This document shows, one piece after another, positions 11,686-22,180 of a DNA stretch of 53,344 nt; positions within the stretch are counted from its first letter, which is position 1; each line of letters starts with the position of its first letter. The position numbers were made by a program, and so were the translations under genes. The stretch spans positions 3,796,195 through 3,849,538 of the forward strand of contig JBOZIK010000001.1 in NCBI GenBank assembly GCA_051453625.1, written 5' to 3'. This DNA is from Welwitschia mirabilis. Taxonomy: Eukaryota > Gnetophyta > Gnetopsida > Welwitschiales. The notes beneath the pieces are model-generated. The model searched no databases. It had not been told where the DNA came from and was given only the letters and a program-made list of their open reading frames with translations.

Positions 11686-11749
11686 TAGGTTGAGTCTTTG
11701 ATAGCTTCTAATAGGTTTAGATTCCTAAACCCTAAATATAAGTAATCCT

Positions 11750-12245
11750 TTAGATGGCTTTTCTACTAGAAAACCACCCATGTTTGATGGGATAAACTAT
11801 GCCTACTAGAAGGTTCATATGAAAATATTTCTTAGATTCTTAGATGTAGACATGGAGGAGGTAACCTATAATGGATATACTATGTTTACTTTATCTAAAC
11901 CAACATCAATGAAAACATCATAGTGGTAGTAAAATCTCAAGATCAATGAACCCCCACTAACAAAGCCAAGGCTACCCTAGCTACTTATGCTCTTAATGCA
12001 ACTTTTTGTATAGTATGTATAGATGAGTTCAAAAAGATCATGATCTGTGAACATGCCAAAGAATCTTAGGATATTCTTAAAATAACACATGAAGGAACAT
12101 ATAATATTAAGTAGGCAAAACTATCGATGCTTATTTCTAAGTTTTAAGACATTTGCATGGATGCAAAGGAAATACTTCACGAGTTCTTTGCTAGACTAAT
12201 AGATATTATAAATTCTATGGTAATTATAGATGAAATAATGAAGGA
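11750..12245 (+). pseudogene. gag pseudogene of COP-1 (UBN2-type copia gag, N-terminal part)
   Basis: Translation in shifting frames shows KPPMFDGINYAY (about 11778), MKIFLRFLDVDMEE (about 11820), ATLATYALNATFCIVCIDEFKKI (about 11972-12040) and THEGTYNIK.AKLSMLISKF (about 12090-12145). These are the familiar blocks of plant copia gag (UBN2-type family). The usual zinc knuckle and everything up to mid-integrase are absent: gag runs straight into integrase near 12245-12290. Stops replace Trp or Gln codons at several positions, as expected from C-to-T decay. Confidence 0.75.
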
Positions 12246-12279
12246 AGAAAAGGTTTGCTTTTCTTGGAAACAAAGCTAA

Positions 12280-12790
12280 AACATATCAAAGCTGTGTTAA
12301 AATTTGTAACAAAATTGAAAACGAGAAAGAATACACCATCAATAAAATTAGAAGTGATTATGGAGGAAAATTTGAAAACCATCTATTTGAAAAGTATTGT
12401 ATAGATAATGGTATAAAACATCAATTATCAGCCATAAAAATGCCTCATAAAAATGGAATTTCTAAGAGGAAAAACTGAGTCCTCTAAGAAATGGCTAAAA
12501 TAATGTTAAATAATAAGGAGGTTCCTAAAACCTTTTGGGATGGAGCTATAAGAACTACTTACTACATTATAAATAGAGTCTACTTAAGTCTAAGAAGGGA
12601 CAAAACTTCTTCTAAGCTTTGAAAAGGAAGAAAGCCAAATATTTCATATTTTAAAGTTTTCAAGAGTAAGTGCTTTGTATTAAAAGATAGAAAAAACTTA
12701 AGTAAATTTGAGTCAAAAGTTGATAAAGTAATATTTTTAAGAGATTCAACTAGAAGTAGAGCCTATTGAGTGTTTAAAAAGAGAAGTCTA
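12280..12790 (+). pseudogene. Integrase pseudogene of COP-1 (C-terminal half only)
   Basis: Blocks seen in order: IENEKEYTINKIRSDYGGKFEN (about 12313-12378, holding a catalytic Asp of the integrase core), GIKHQLSAIKMPHKNGISKRKN (about 12412-12477, the family's P-QQNG-ERKN block), MAKIMLNNKEVPKTFWDGA (about 12490-12547) and GRKPNISYFKVFKSKCFVLK (about 12631-12690). The HHCC zinc-binding part and first catalytic Asp are missing because of the upstream deletion, so no DNA-joining activity is possible. Confidence 0.78.
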
Positions 12791-12792
12791 AT

Positions 12793-14040
12793 ATGAAAGA
12801 GTCTATATATGTTCAAATTAATGATTTTAGCATAATACTTCTTCCTTCAAATGGTGAAGAAAACCTAACTTCAAGCAATCTCATAATAAAAGAAGAAGAT
12901 TCTACTCAAGTAGTTACTTCCAAAAAGTTTAAAAAGCTAAAATATCACTCTTTAGGATCCATCATTAGAGATATTAGCTCAAAGAATCAAACAATAGACT
13001 CTCTTAGAAATTTCTATGCTCACATTTTTTATGTCTTTCAAATTAAACCTAAAAAGTTTGAAGAAGTAGAATCTCATAAAGAATGGATGATAACCATACA
13101 AAATGAGTTGTAACAATCAAAAGAAATGATGTGTGAAATCTTATTGAAATATCGAAGGATAGAAATTTTATTAAAATAAAATAGATTTTCAAGAACAAGT
13201 ATGATAAACAAACAATTTAATTAAGAATAAAGCAAGGTTAGTGACACAAGATTACAATCAAATTTAAGGAATAGATATAGGTGATACTTTTACTTTTGTA
13301 GCTAATATAGATAGTATTAGAATGTTTCTATTTTATGTAGCCTTTAACAACATTAAAGTTTATCAAATAGATGTGAAAAGTACTTTTTTAATTGGAACTC
13401 TTAATGAAGAGGTTTATATAGAACAACCTTAAGGTTTTATAAATCCACACAAACCAAACCATGTGTATAGACTTAAAAAGCCTTATATGATTAAAAGTAA
13501 GCTCCAAGAGCTTTGTATGAAAAACTAGCTACATTTCTAAATGAAAACGATTATATTCATAAAACTATGGATAAAACATTATTTATCAAGATTCTAAAAA
13601 ATGAATTTATTATTATTCAAATTTATGTAGATTATATAATATTTGGAGCCTCAAATGAATTTTTATCAAAAGAATTCACTAGCATTATGATAACACATTT
13701 TGAAATGAGTATGCTTGTGAAGTTAGAATGTTTTTTAGTCTTTAAATCAAACAAATAAAACATGGAATTTTTATATCTCAATCTAAATACGCAAAGCATG
13801 ATCAAACAATTTGGACTAAAGAATGCAAATTCAACTGACACATCTATGTTAACATCTTATAAGGTTAGTCTTGATGAACATAAAAAATTAGGATACTAAA
13901 GACTCTATAGAAACATAATAGGAGGTCTATTGTATCTGATTATAAGTAGACCTAATATAATATTCATTGTTGCCATGTATGATAAATATCAAAATCAATC
14001 AAAATAATTATACCTTTAAGCTATTAAAGGATAATAAAAT
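12793..14040 (+). pseudogene. Reverse transcriptase pseudogene of COP-1
   Basis: Copia-type reverse transcriptase copies element RNA into DNA. Two open stretches (12793-13113 and 13513-13758) carry family blocks: PKKFEEVESHKEWMITIQNEL near the start, then KVYQIDVKSTFLIGTLNEEVY (about 13350-13410) and YEKLATFLNENDYIHKTMDKTLF (about 13516-13580). The catalytic box reads YVDYIIFGAS (about 13627-13656) where active enzymes have YVDD, so the second Asp is lost. It then gives EFEMSM-like and FLVFKSNK pieces. Stops and frameshifts separate the blocks. Confidence 0.82.
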
Positions 14041-14089
14041 ACATAAAAGCTACAAGTGACTCTAGATTATGGTATCCTACAAAAACAAC

Positions 14090-14570
14090 CTTTGAACTTG
14101 CAATCTTTAGTGATGCAAATTGTGTTGGGTGTAAAGATTATAGGAAAAGCACTAGTGGCAATTGCTTTCTTTTATAATCACACTTAGTAGGATGGGTAAG
14201 TAAAAATCAAAACTCTATCTTACTTTCAATAGCAAAAGCAAAGTATATAGTAGTAGGGAGTTGTTATATCCATCTTTTATGAATGAAGAAAATGCTCAAA
14301 GACTATAGAGTAGATTTTAAATAAGTACCAATCTTTTGTACTAACACAAATGTAATTAATATTTCAAAGAATCCTATTCAACATTCTAGAACTAAAAACA
14401 TTAAATTAAAACATCATTCCCTTAGATCTCAAGTGGAAAAATGTAACATTTCAATTAATTTTGTTAGCATTGATTGACAACTTGCTAATATTTTCACAAA
14501 ATCCCTAAACTTTGACAACTTTTTGAGACTTCATAATAAACTGGAAGTTATCTTTCTATCCTCTGAATAA
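14090..14570 (+). pseudogene. RNase H pseudogene of COP-1
   Basis: Blocks of the copia RNase H, which removes RNA from the hybrid: DANCVGCKDYRKSTSGNCFL (about 14113-14172), VSKNQNSILLSIAKAKYIV (about 14196-14253), NISKNPIQHSRTKNIKLKHHSL (about 14358-14423) and ANIFTKSLNFDNF (about 14484-14520). In the AEAEY motif one Glu has become Lys (AKAKY). The domain ends the pol region. The next 300 bases carry GTCGACTAG-type repeats rather than the usual short spacer to the LTR. Confidence 0.82.
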
Positions 14571-14574
14571 ATGC

Positions 14575-14720
14575 AAGATGATCAATTAGATCTTACATTT
14601 GGCCAATTGGATCTAGTTGGTCAATTAGTTTAAAGATCTAGTCAAGCAGACCTGAAAATATTATGACCTAAGTCTTGACAGATTGACTAGATCATAACCC
14701 AGTCAATTAGATCTATAGGA
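14575..14720 (+). repeat. Internal copy of the LTR-type GTCAACTAGATC repeats
   Basis: About six short units like GGTCAATTAG, GATTGACTAGATC and CAGTCAATTAGATC, of the same kind as those filling the COP-1 LTRs, but lying between RNase H and the extra gene. Confidence 0.55.
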
Positions 14721-15107
14721 TTATAGTATGAAAGTTGAAGTAATGGATCCAAAATTTTTCTTAAATCTAACTTAATCAGCCTCTTTTATAAAATCTTATA
14801 GATCCCTAACCTTTTTCATTCATACCTGTCCACCTATCTCCTTTAGATCTAGCTATCTCTCTCAAGTTTTCTTATCTTCAAGAAGTGCCACGTGCTTTCA
14901 ATGGTAGAGGGTCCCTCTAGAAGATTTCAGAAAAATCCAATAAGCAAATATATAAGGTATTTTTACTCTGGAATATCTGATAAAGCCTTAGAAAAGGTCT
15001 TAGAGAATTTTGAGAAGAAGCTTATCTACTAGGAAAGGCTTGTTACTTTTGGAGAGCTAAGGGAACTCAAAAATATGATAAGGCTCTTGAATGAGCTCGA
15101 TTTATCT

Positions 15108-15326
15108 TATTTTCTTGATGTCCCAGGGTTAGCCTACCCTTTCCTCACTAGAATGTTTTATTGTAATGCCTCTTTTGATGTTGATTCTTCTAACCTAATA
15201 ACCCTTCTTTTGGGAAGGAGGATCAGGGTTACTGTGGATCCCATTATCTCCCTGAAAAATCTTCTTAGAGGAGATTATAAGGAGTTTTAACCTCTGTATG
15301 ATTCCATGAAGGATCAGGTAGAGGTT
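15108..15326 (+). repeat. Direct repeat within the COP-1 extra gene, copy 1
   Basis: About 219 bp homologous to 15960-16179, both containing CAGGGTTAGC.TACCCTTTCC. It ends at the assembly gap, so the true unit is probably about 850 bp with most of it hidden in the gap. Confidence 0.75.
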
Positions 15327-15959
15327 NNNNNNNNNNNNNNNNNNNNNNNNNNNNNNNNNNNNNNNNNNNNNNNNNNNNNNNNNNNNNNNNNNNNNNNNNN
15401 NNNNNNNNNNNNNNNNNNNNNNNNNNNNNNNNNNNNNNNNNNNNNNNNNNNNNNNNNNNNNNNNNNNNNNNNNNNNNNNNNNNNNNNNNNNNNNNNNNNN
15501 NNNNNNNNNNNNNNNNNNNNNNNNNNNNNNNNNNNNNNNNNNNNNNNNNNNNNNNNNNNNNNNNNNNNNNNNNNNNNNNNNNNNNNNNNNNNNNNNNNNN
15601 NNNNNNNNNNNNNNNNNNNNNNNNNNNNNNNNNNNNNNNNNNNNNNNNNNNNNNNNNNNNNNNNNNNNNNNNNNNNNNNNNNNNNNNNNNNNNNNNNNNN
15701 NNNNNNNNNNNNNNNNNNNNNNNNNNNNNNNNNNNNNNNNNNNNNNNNNNNNNNNNNNNNNNNNNNNNNNNNNNNNNNNNNNNNNNNNNNNNNNNNNNNN
15801 NNNNNNNNNNNNNNNNNNNNNNNNNNNNNNNNNNNNNNNNNNNNNNNNNNNNNNNNNNNNNNNNNNNNNNNNNNNNNNNNNNNNNNNNNNNNNNNNNNNN
15901 NNNNNNNNNNNNNNNNNNNNNNNNNNNNNNNNNNNNNNNNNNNNNNNNNNNNNNNNNNN
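15327..15959. other. Assembly gap (633 N)
   Basis: Run of unknown bases. Apparent long open frames that cross it are artefacts. Confidence 0.99.
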
Positions 15960-16179
15960 CTTTCTTAATATCTCAGGGTTAGCATACCCTTTCCTCTCTG
16001 ACATGTTTTATTATAATGCCTCTTTTGATGCTAACTCTTTTACCCTAATAACCCTTGTTTTAGGGAAAGAGATTAGGGTTACTATCGATCTTATTTATTC
16101 CTTTATAGATCTTTCTAGAGGATATTATGAGGAGTCTTGATCCCTATGTAATTCCATAGAGTATAAAGTAGAGGTCACT
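15960..16179 (+). repeat. Direct repeat within the COP-1 extra gene, copy 2
   Basis: Second version of 15108-15326 with the same order of words (CCTAATAACCCTT, ATTAGGGTTACT, GAGG.TATTATGAGGAG). Many substitutions distinguish the copies, which argues for a real old duplication rather than an assembly error. Confidence 0.75.
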
Positions 16180-16806
16180 GGAGAGCTCTATGATAAGTTT
16201 CATTGGTGAAAAACCACCCTCTCCACCTCCTACCTTATCCCAAAGTATTGATTTTTGCTTTTGGATTTTACTTATAATTTCTTACCTTTGGTGGATTATC
16301 GTGATAAAACCTTCAACTATAAAGCTTATTTGTTATACTTGGTAGGAACTAGACATTTTATAGATGCTATTATCATTAAATTGAAAAATATGATCTCTCA
16401 GTTAGAGTATCACAAGACTAGGGCTCTTCCTTATTCTATTTTAATTGCTAATATTTATTGTTGTTTTAGACTCTAGTTGTATCTAAAGTTAGAATCAGTA
16501 ACCCCTATGTTAGCCATTAGGCATGTAACTTTATCCCACATGCACATTTTTATCAGATCTAAGAAATCTTTCAAGTATTCTTCTCTTAAGTAAGCCTATC
16601 CTAAAGAGACTCTTTTGTACTTAAAGAGGTTGGATTGTTACACAAGATACATGAAAGAGGTTCTAATTATAGTAGGGTGTGAGGTAGCTGATACTTCTAA
16701 GAAAGCTGGTAGCTTTGCTCAAAAGGAAGCTGAAGAAGAAAACGAAGAAGAAAACTCAAATTCTAAAGAAGAATTTGAGGAGGAAGAAGAAGAAGAATCT
16801 GATTAA

Positions 16807-17331
16807 TTTATTATTTTCTTGTTGTGCTTATTTATCTTCAGGTTTCTCTCCTTTTTCATTGATGTCAAAATGGAGAAAAATAGTTTGTTGTATTTTCAGC
16901 TTTTATCATTTGGTATTAGACATCATCAGTTATATTTAGTAGTATTTATAAGCTTCTCTTAGTTGTAATTTCTCTTATAAGTACCTTTTCTATTATACTA
17001 CTTAAAGCTAAGTAATAGACATGCATTTGGTATTAGTTTGTCTTATCTATTTCAATGCATATTTCTTTTACTATGAATCATGAGTTTGTTACATCTATTA
17101 ATGAATATTAAATATCTTATGAACCATGATTTTATCACACTTATTAATGAATATAACATGTCTCATAAACTATACTACAAATTATTATATTTATTACTCT
17201 TGTTGGAAACCCTTTATAAGTGTTTAATTTGATTTACATGCTTAATAATCTTTTGCCAATCTAATGGGCATTATCTAAGGAGGAGTTTTGCAATTAATAT
17301 TTTCAACTAAGTATAGTTTGCCATTAATGTT
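16807..17331 (+). other. COP-1 3' untranslated region
   Basis: T-rich, no coding signal. It lies between the acidic tail of the extra gene and the polypurine tract. Two similar stretches near 17040-17110 and 17110-17175 (CATGA.TTT.TTAC..CTATTAATGAATAT) form an imperfect direct repeat. Confidence 0.5.
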
Positions 17332-17343
17332 AAAGGAGGAGAT
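17332..17343 (+). other. Polypurine tract of COP-1
   Basis: AAAGGAGGAGAT immediately before the 3' LTR start TATTAAG, the plus-strand priming site of LTR retrotransposons. COP-2 has an almost identical tract at 30531-30546 on the other strand. Confidence 0.8.
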
Positions 17344-18540
17344 TATTAAGATATAATTTGCCAAATTTATGTCAAACTAACATTTTATATTTTAGCAAAA
17401 CATGTCAACTAGATTTATCACAAACCTTACCTAAATTTAACAAGTTTTATATCCTTAAAGGGGTCAACTAGATTCTTAAAGGATTGACCAAACCCATATC
17501 AAAGTTTTAAAAATAGATTATATAGGGGTCAACCAGATTCTTAAGGAGTCAACTAGACTTGAGCAACAAATTTATCATAGCTAAATATCAAGGGGTCTAC
17601 TAGATTACATAGGGGTCAACTGACCTAGAGTGAAATGTTTCTATCCTTTATCATCAAGCGGTTAATCAGACTTTTGAGGAGTCAACCAGACTTGAGACAT
17701 AAATGTTGTTTTGAATTTTTCTGGATATGAGGTTAACCAGACTAAAATACGATCGATTAGATATGTGGTTGACTGGATCCCTAGGGGGGTAATTAGACAT
17801 GAAGCCATTAAAATCTTGAATTGATCAGAAGAAGATGAGGATAATCAACTTCAGTTACAGCACTTGATGGAGTCAACCAAAGCTGGCTGTGATAGAAACA
17901 AGATTTTTTTCATCATTTGACCTCCTATTTTTAACCATTAGAGAATCTATTTTACTTGTAAAATATTAAAATGTTTCTCTTGTATATTCATCAGCCATTA
18001 AAATCACTATAGAAATGTTTTGTCATATCTTTTATTTGATCAAATATGAATAAACTTCTTTCATTATCATTTGTACTTGGTCAATCAATTAGCATTATAC
18101 ATATGTGGATCGTATTATCATTTTAAATAGTATAGCAATATCATTATTGAGCTTTAGATCTAGGATAACCTATGCATTATAGCATGTCATTATCATCAAA
18201 TAGCATTTTTTCTAAACGTTGATTCTAAACCTTTGAAAATTTTTATTGTAAAAAGTTACAAGTAAATCTGGAATACCTGGAAAGTGATTAACAAATATCT
18301 AGATTAGGTTTGGGTAGAAGTTAATTACCAATAGTAAAGTAGGGGGTTTCTCAAATTACTATAAATCATGTGTTAATATCCATTGGTATTTTGTGATTTC
18401 AGTTATTTACTTCCAAATTATTTTGGTTTTTCTCTTACACAAATATCTTAGTATTCAATTCTTGTCAAGATAGCTTATCAATTCATTTATTTATTTTTTT
18501 AAATCCTATTCATGCCCCTTCTAGGGTTTTAGATCCTTTA
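17344..18540 (+). repeat. 3' LTR of COP-1
   Basis: 1197 bp, matching 10426-11671. It starts TATTAAGATA and ends ATCCTTTA, followed by the target repeat AAAAC. It carries the same array of GTCAACTAGATTC-like units (17455-17890). Confidence 0.85.
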
Positions 18541-18545
18541 AAAAC
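18541..18545. repeat. Target-site duplication of COP-1, right copy (AAAAC)
   Basis: Identical to 10421-10425; fixes the right end of COP-1 at 18540. Confidence 0.85.
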
Positions 18546-18830
18546 TCCTTGATCTATAATACATAGTACATCCTTGTACATCTAAAATCCACTAGAGCTA
18601 TAAATTCATAAGTCTTTAGTCCACCTCTAGCTTTATATAGCTCATAAAATCACAAAAGTATATCTCAACACAAATGGTCATAGTATGAATAGTGAGGGAT
18701 CTAGCGTGATGAGGTAGAGGGTGTACTAGCTTTATCCACTCTTCCTCTAGTGGTGCCAATGGATTTGGCTCCTACTTAACAACCTCAATCTCTAATTCAG
18801 CTTGTCTAGCTCTACGTGTGCATGACCTAC
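18546..18830 (-). pseudogene. Athila ORF1/envelope-like frame, upstream part
   Basis: Minus-strand translation from about 18830 gives an Arg-rich start (CHARTRARQAELEIEV), then PNPLAPLEEEWIKLVHPLPH and IYFCDFMSYIKLEVD before stops appear. It reads on into 10425-9600 once COP-1 is taken out. An N-terminal Arg-rich stretch followed by Pro/Glu-rich sequence fits Athila-type auxiliary proteins, but homology is weak by eye. Confidence 0.4.
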
Positions 18831-21040
18831 TCAATTATAAATATGAAAAATATCATGCAAAGTCAAATGGAAATCTCTAATATGTATTACATGGAATCTC
18901 AAAATAACCCCATAAATTGGTTTTTAACATGTAAATATTATAAAATATGTTTTACCTATCCTATATTACCTAGTTTTGTAAAGAAAAAATGTGAAACATG
19001 TAAAAGTAAAAAAGTATAATTTATATGGGCCATATATAAGGAAAAAAATGAAAGTGCTCAAATAAAAAAATGTAATCCACTAAAATCATAGAGTACATTG
19101 TACTAATCAATTTTCCCTAAAGGACTACTATGTTCTAACTTATGGTATACTAGAAAATGTGTTTTAAAGTTAAAAACCTAAATCTACCTCATAAAGTATA
19201 CAATTCATCGTAACTTGCAAAATACATGGTGAAAATTAGATTCGTGAGTTCTAAATTAAAGAGCATGAAAGATTGGATAATATAGATAAAACTACATGCT
19301 GAAAGGCTCAAAAAGGAAGAAAAAAATAAACATAATAATGCAAAAAGACATATTTCATTTTGTAAAATATATTGAAATCTAGAAATCTAGGGCACCAATC
19401 TGGTTGGACAAGTTCCAGAATGTTGGTAGGAACCAGGGGTATTATTATCTCTTAAGAGAATGGATAAAAATAATAGAGAATAAAAGAAAAATAAAGGTAA
19501 AGAAGTTAGGCTATGGTTTTATCACTTTATCATCTAGTCATAACATCTAGATGATAGCCCTAGGATGATTATCATCTAGTCATATCATCTAGATGATAGC
19601 CCTAGAATGATTATCAGAAAAAATCTTAGTGTTATCTGCCAGTGTCGTTTGGATGACCAAGTGGATGACGAGACTTTGAAAATTTTTAAAAAAGCTAAGA
19701 TGTCAGTCAAATAAGTTAGGCCCAGATATTAGTGTAAAGGTATTAGAATATATCAAAAAGCTCAAAAAATTAGAAATAGTAAAGAGTCATAACAAATGAG
19801 GATGATGAAAAAAGAACAAAGGAATCAAAAGATAAGGCAATAAGAATGCATAAGTAGGATGAAAGCTATCAAATAAAACTAAATAGATGTGCTGAACTGA
19901 AAAATTATACAAAAAATATGTAGAAATTCAAAAGAATCAAAGAAAACTTATAAAAATCATAAAGAATAAGAGAAAAAAGATTAAAATAAAATCAACTTAT
20001 TATTAATAAAAATGACATGAATAACAAGAACGAAACTACTAATGATAAGGTTTTAAATGATGATGTAAAAGTATATAAACAACTTTGAAACAATAAATTA
20101 AAGAACCAAAGAAAAGTAGAATGAAAATAAACATAAAAAACATGAAGAAGATAGCTTACCTACCCTAAATTCTAACCTAACAAATCCCCTTAAAGGAAAT
20201 TATAAAGCCACCGTAGTAAACATGCATGATCAAATGTATTAAGTCTATAAAGTTTCACTTGAAAAGGTAATGATTATGATGACATTAAAGATTAAGTGCT
20301 TAAAATAATGAATGATAAGATTGAGAGCTACTCAGAAATGAACTTACCTATTAATGCCCTAAAACACACCTAAATCCTCAAAAGTGAAATGATCACATGA
20401 GAATACTAAAAGTTTAGGAAACAAGAAATGCCTTTAATAATGCTAAAAACACCATTGATCCCATAGCATTAAAGTTTTATTACAACTTTTCATGATGAGG
20501 GGAGTATAGCCATAGTTAGAGAAGTAAGGACCTATGAAGCAAGGCCAACTAACCTCTTCCCCCCCACAACCCATGTTAAGTTGTTGTAGTTACCAATACT
20601 CTCAAAGGTTCCTTTTAGAAAATTTCACCATGGTGTAGTAGGATGTCATGGTAACCATGTATTTTAGCATAGATACAATAGATCATGATCATTATTATTT
20701 TTTTTCTCATAAGTAATTCCCACATGATCATATAAACACATCTAAACAACCAAATACCTCATACCATTACAGGAAAAAAAGCATAGAAATCAAGGCATAT
20801 TACTTCAAAGTGAATTTTATACATATGTGAATGTCCTAAGATTGGATGAATCCAATCTTATCACTGTGAAAATGCCCAAGTATAAATATTAGTTATGAAA
20901 ACTTTATAAAACAAACACATAAGTCAATTTTTAAAGATGATCAAGTGACATCATAACATCCACTAAAGGAATAAGCTAAGAGAAAATTCAAACAATGATA
21001 TAATGGAAGTTTCCCCTATTGAGGAGAACCTCTAAAACAA
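18831..21040 (-). other. ATH-2 region between integrase and envelope-like frame
   Basis: About 2.2 kb of AT-rich sequence. I see no protein family on either strand. It holds a 42-bp tandem repeat (19527-19610) and two TGGATGA.. boxes near 19650. Small plus-strand open frames here look like chance. Confidence 0.4.
19527..19610. repeat. Two tandem 42-bp units with an inner palindrome
   Basis: TTATCATCTAGTCATA.. starts at 19527 and again at 19569, with a third partial start at 19611. Each unit contains the inverted repeat (A/T)CATCTAGATGAT; in the second unit it is a perfect 14-bp palindrome, ATCATCTAGATGAT. Confidence 0.85.
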
Positions 21041-21049
21041 TTGTTTTTA

Positions 21050-22180
21050 TCATGTTTAAAGTTGCATCAAAAGGTTTTTCATATATTTTTAACCTTTTTC
21101 CATTAACTTTCCAAATCTCCTTAGTATCTAAGTCAAAAATCTTAATAGAGCCATTAAATGTACTTTAAAATAAGGATCTAATCATTTAGAAGTTAACTTA
21201 TTATGTAAAAGATGTCCTCTAGTGTTATATAAAAAAACAGTTAACCATGTTCAAACTTTTTATGAAGTAATTTCTATCTTGTTTGAACTTAACTTGGGCT
21301 TTGTGAATTAGTTGATAATGTATAACATGAGTATATTTTTTATCTAAGTAATTAAGTTGGTTTAATATATTTTTAATATTTTCATAAAGGTCTACAAGAT
21401 TAATTTAATAGAAATAATGATGAGAGTTATAACATACATCAATAAGTAAAACACAAACTTTTCGTATACAAGTTCATAAGATGAAAAATCAAGAGAATTA
21501 TACCAAGTAGTATGGTAAGCCCAAAGAACACTATTAAGCTTAAAATTCTAAGATTTCTTATTAATAAAGATAAGTTTTTATAGCATTTTCTTTATTTTTC
21601 TATTTGCATTTTTTGCTTAACCATTAATTTATGGTTGATAAGCACAAGCTACTCTATGTTTAATTCTAATGGATAAAAGAAGTTTTCTAAAAATTTGGTT
21701 AATGAAATGAGTTTCTTGATCACTAATCATAATCCTAGGAAAATCAAAACATTAAAAATATAAGTTCTAAGAAAACTACAAACAATTTGGACATAATTCA
21801 TAGAAGTAGAAATAGCTTTAACCCATTTAGTAATATAATCAATAGCCACTCAAATATAGTTCTTATCATTAGAAGGTGGTTTAATAAGGCCTATAAAATC
21901 AATTCCCCAATAATTAAAAGTTTACATTCAAGAATAGTTTTAAGGATCATTTCATAAGAATGAATAAGACTACCATAACATTGACAAGAATCACACCTTC
22001 TAATAAAATTAAAAGAGGCCTAAAAAAGTCTAGGCTAATAAAAACCAAAGTGAAGAAGTTTTATTGCTATTTTGTATCCACTAAAATGACATCCACAAAC
22101 ACCATCATGATAAATATAAATAATGTCTAATCTTTCCCATTTAGGCATACATTTTATCATGATTTTATCTTTGCACTTAT
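21050..22180 (-). pseudogene. Integrase pseudogene of ATH-2
   Basis: Minus-strand blocks run in order. The zinc-binding segment has HDGVCGCHFSGYKIAIKLLHFG (about 22110-22045) and CDSCQCYGSL (about 21995-21966). The core has GIDFIGLIKPPSNDKNYI and VAIDYITKWVKAIST (about 21903-21805). The C-terminal region has a VFLYNTRGHLLHNKLTSK-like stretch (about 21235-21180) and pieces of the KVNGKRLK block (about 21110). This matches Athila-type integrase, which joins element DNA to the genome. Stops occur at several conserved Trp positions (GFY*P, YI*V), the mark of G-to-A decay. The first residues are lost in the gap at 22181. Confidence 0.82.

Larger units (their letters stand above)
14890..16806 (+). 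pseudogene. Extra gene of COP-1 (plant transposon-protein-like), internally duplicated and broken
   Basis: A reading frame after RNase H. It starts near 14890 with SMVEGPSRRFQKNPISKYI and continues through LRELKNMIRLLNELDLSYFL and GLAYPFLTRMFYCNASFDVD (15075-15290). After the N gap a second version of the same segment appears (GLAYPFLSDMFYYNASFDAN, about 15975-16035), then FNYKAYLLYLVGTRHFIDAI, RALPYSILIANIYCCF (16255-16476) and a very acidic Glu tail ending EEEEEESD at 16806. The block order (P-LV-FYANA, YLL-L-TG, LPYGM-LT) resembles the 'putative plant transposon protein' family and extra frames of Sireviruses; this is from memory and unproven. Function unknown. Stops at 15288, 16138 and elsewhere. 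Confidence 0.6.
10426..18540 (+). mobile_element. COP-1: Sirevirus-like Ty1/copia retrotransposon with an extra gene
   Basis: Plus-strand element of 8115 bp with LTRs at 10426-11671 and 17344-18540, a tRNA-Met type primer site, gag, partial integrase, reverse transcriptase, RNase H, then about 2.8 kb holding an additional reading frame, polypurine tract and 3' LTR. Perfect 5-bp target repeats AAAAC bracket it inside the envelope-like frame of ATH-2. A solo LTR of the same family sits at 43831-44925. The gene order with an extra frame downstream of RNase H is typical of Sireviruses (established). All frames are broken. A 633-bp assembly gap falls in the extra gene. Confidence 0.87.

Noticed and set aside
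15195-16004. Long open frames on both strands across 15306-16004
   Set aside because: They consist almost entirely of N translated as X and exist only because the gap has no stops.
16715-16939. Lys-rich plus-strand frame
   Set aside because: Other-frame shadow of the acidic Glu tail of the COP-1 extra gene (GAA/GAG runs read as AAG/AGA).
18816-19019. Plus-strand 67-codon frame with several Cys
   Set aside because: No match to a known family; AT-rich chance frame opposite the ATH-2 envelope-like region.
19527-19610. CRISPR-like repeat
   Set aside because: Only two directly adjoining units without spacers, in a plant genome.
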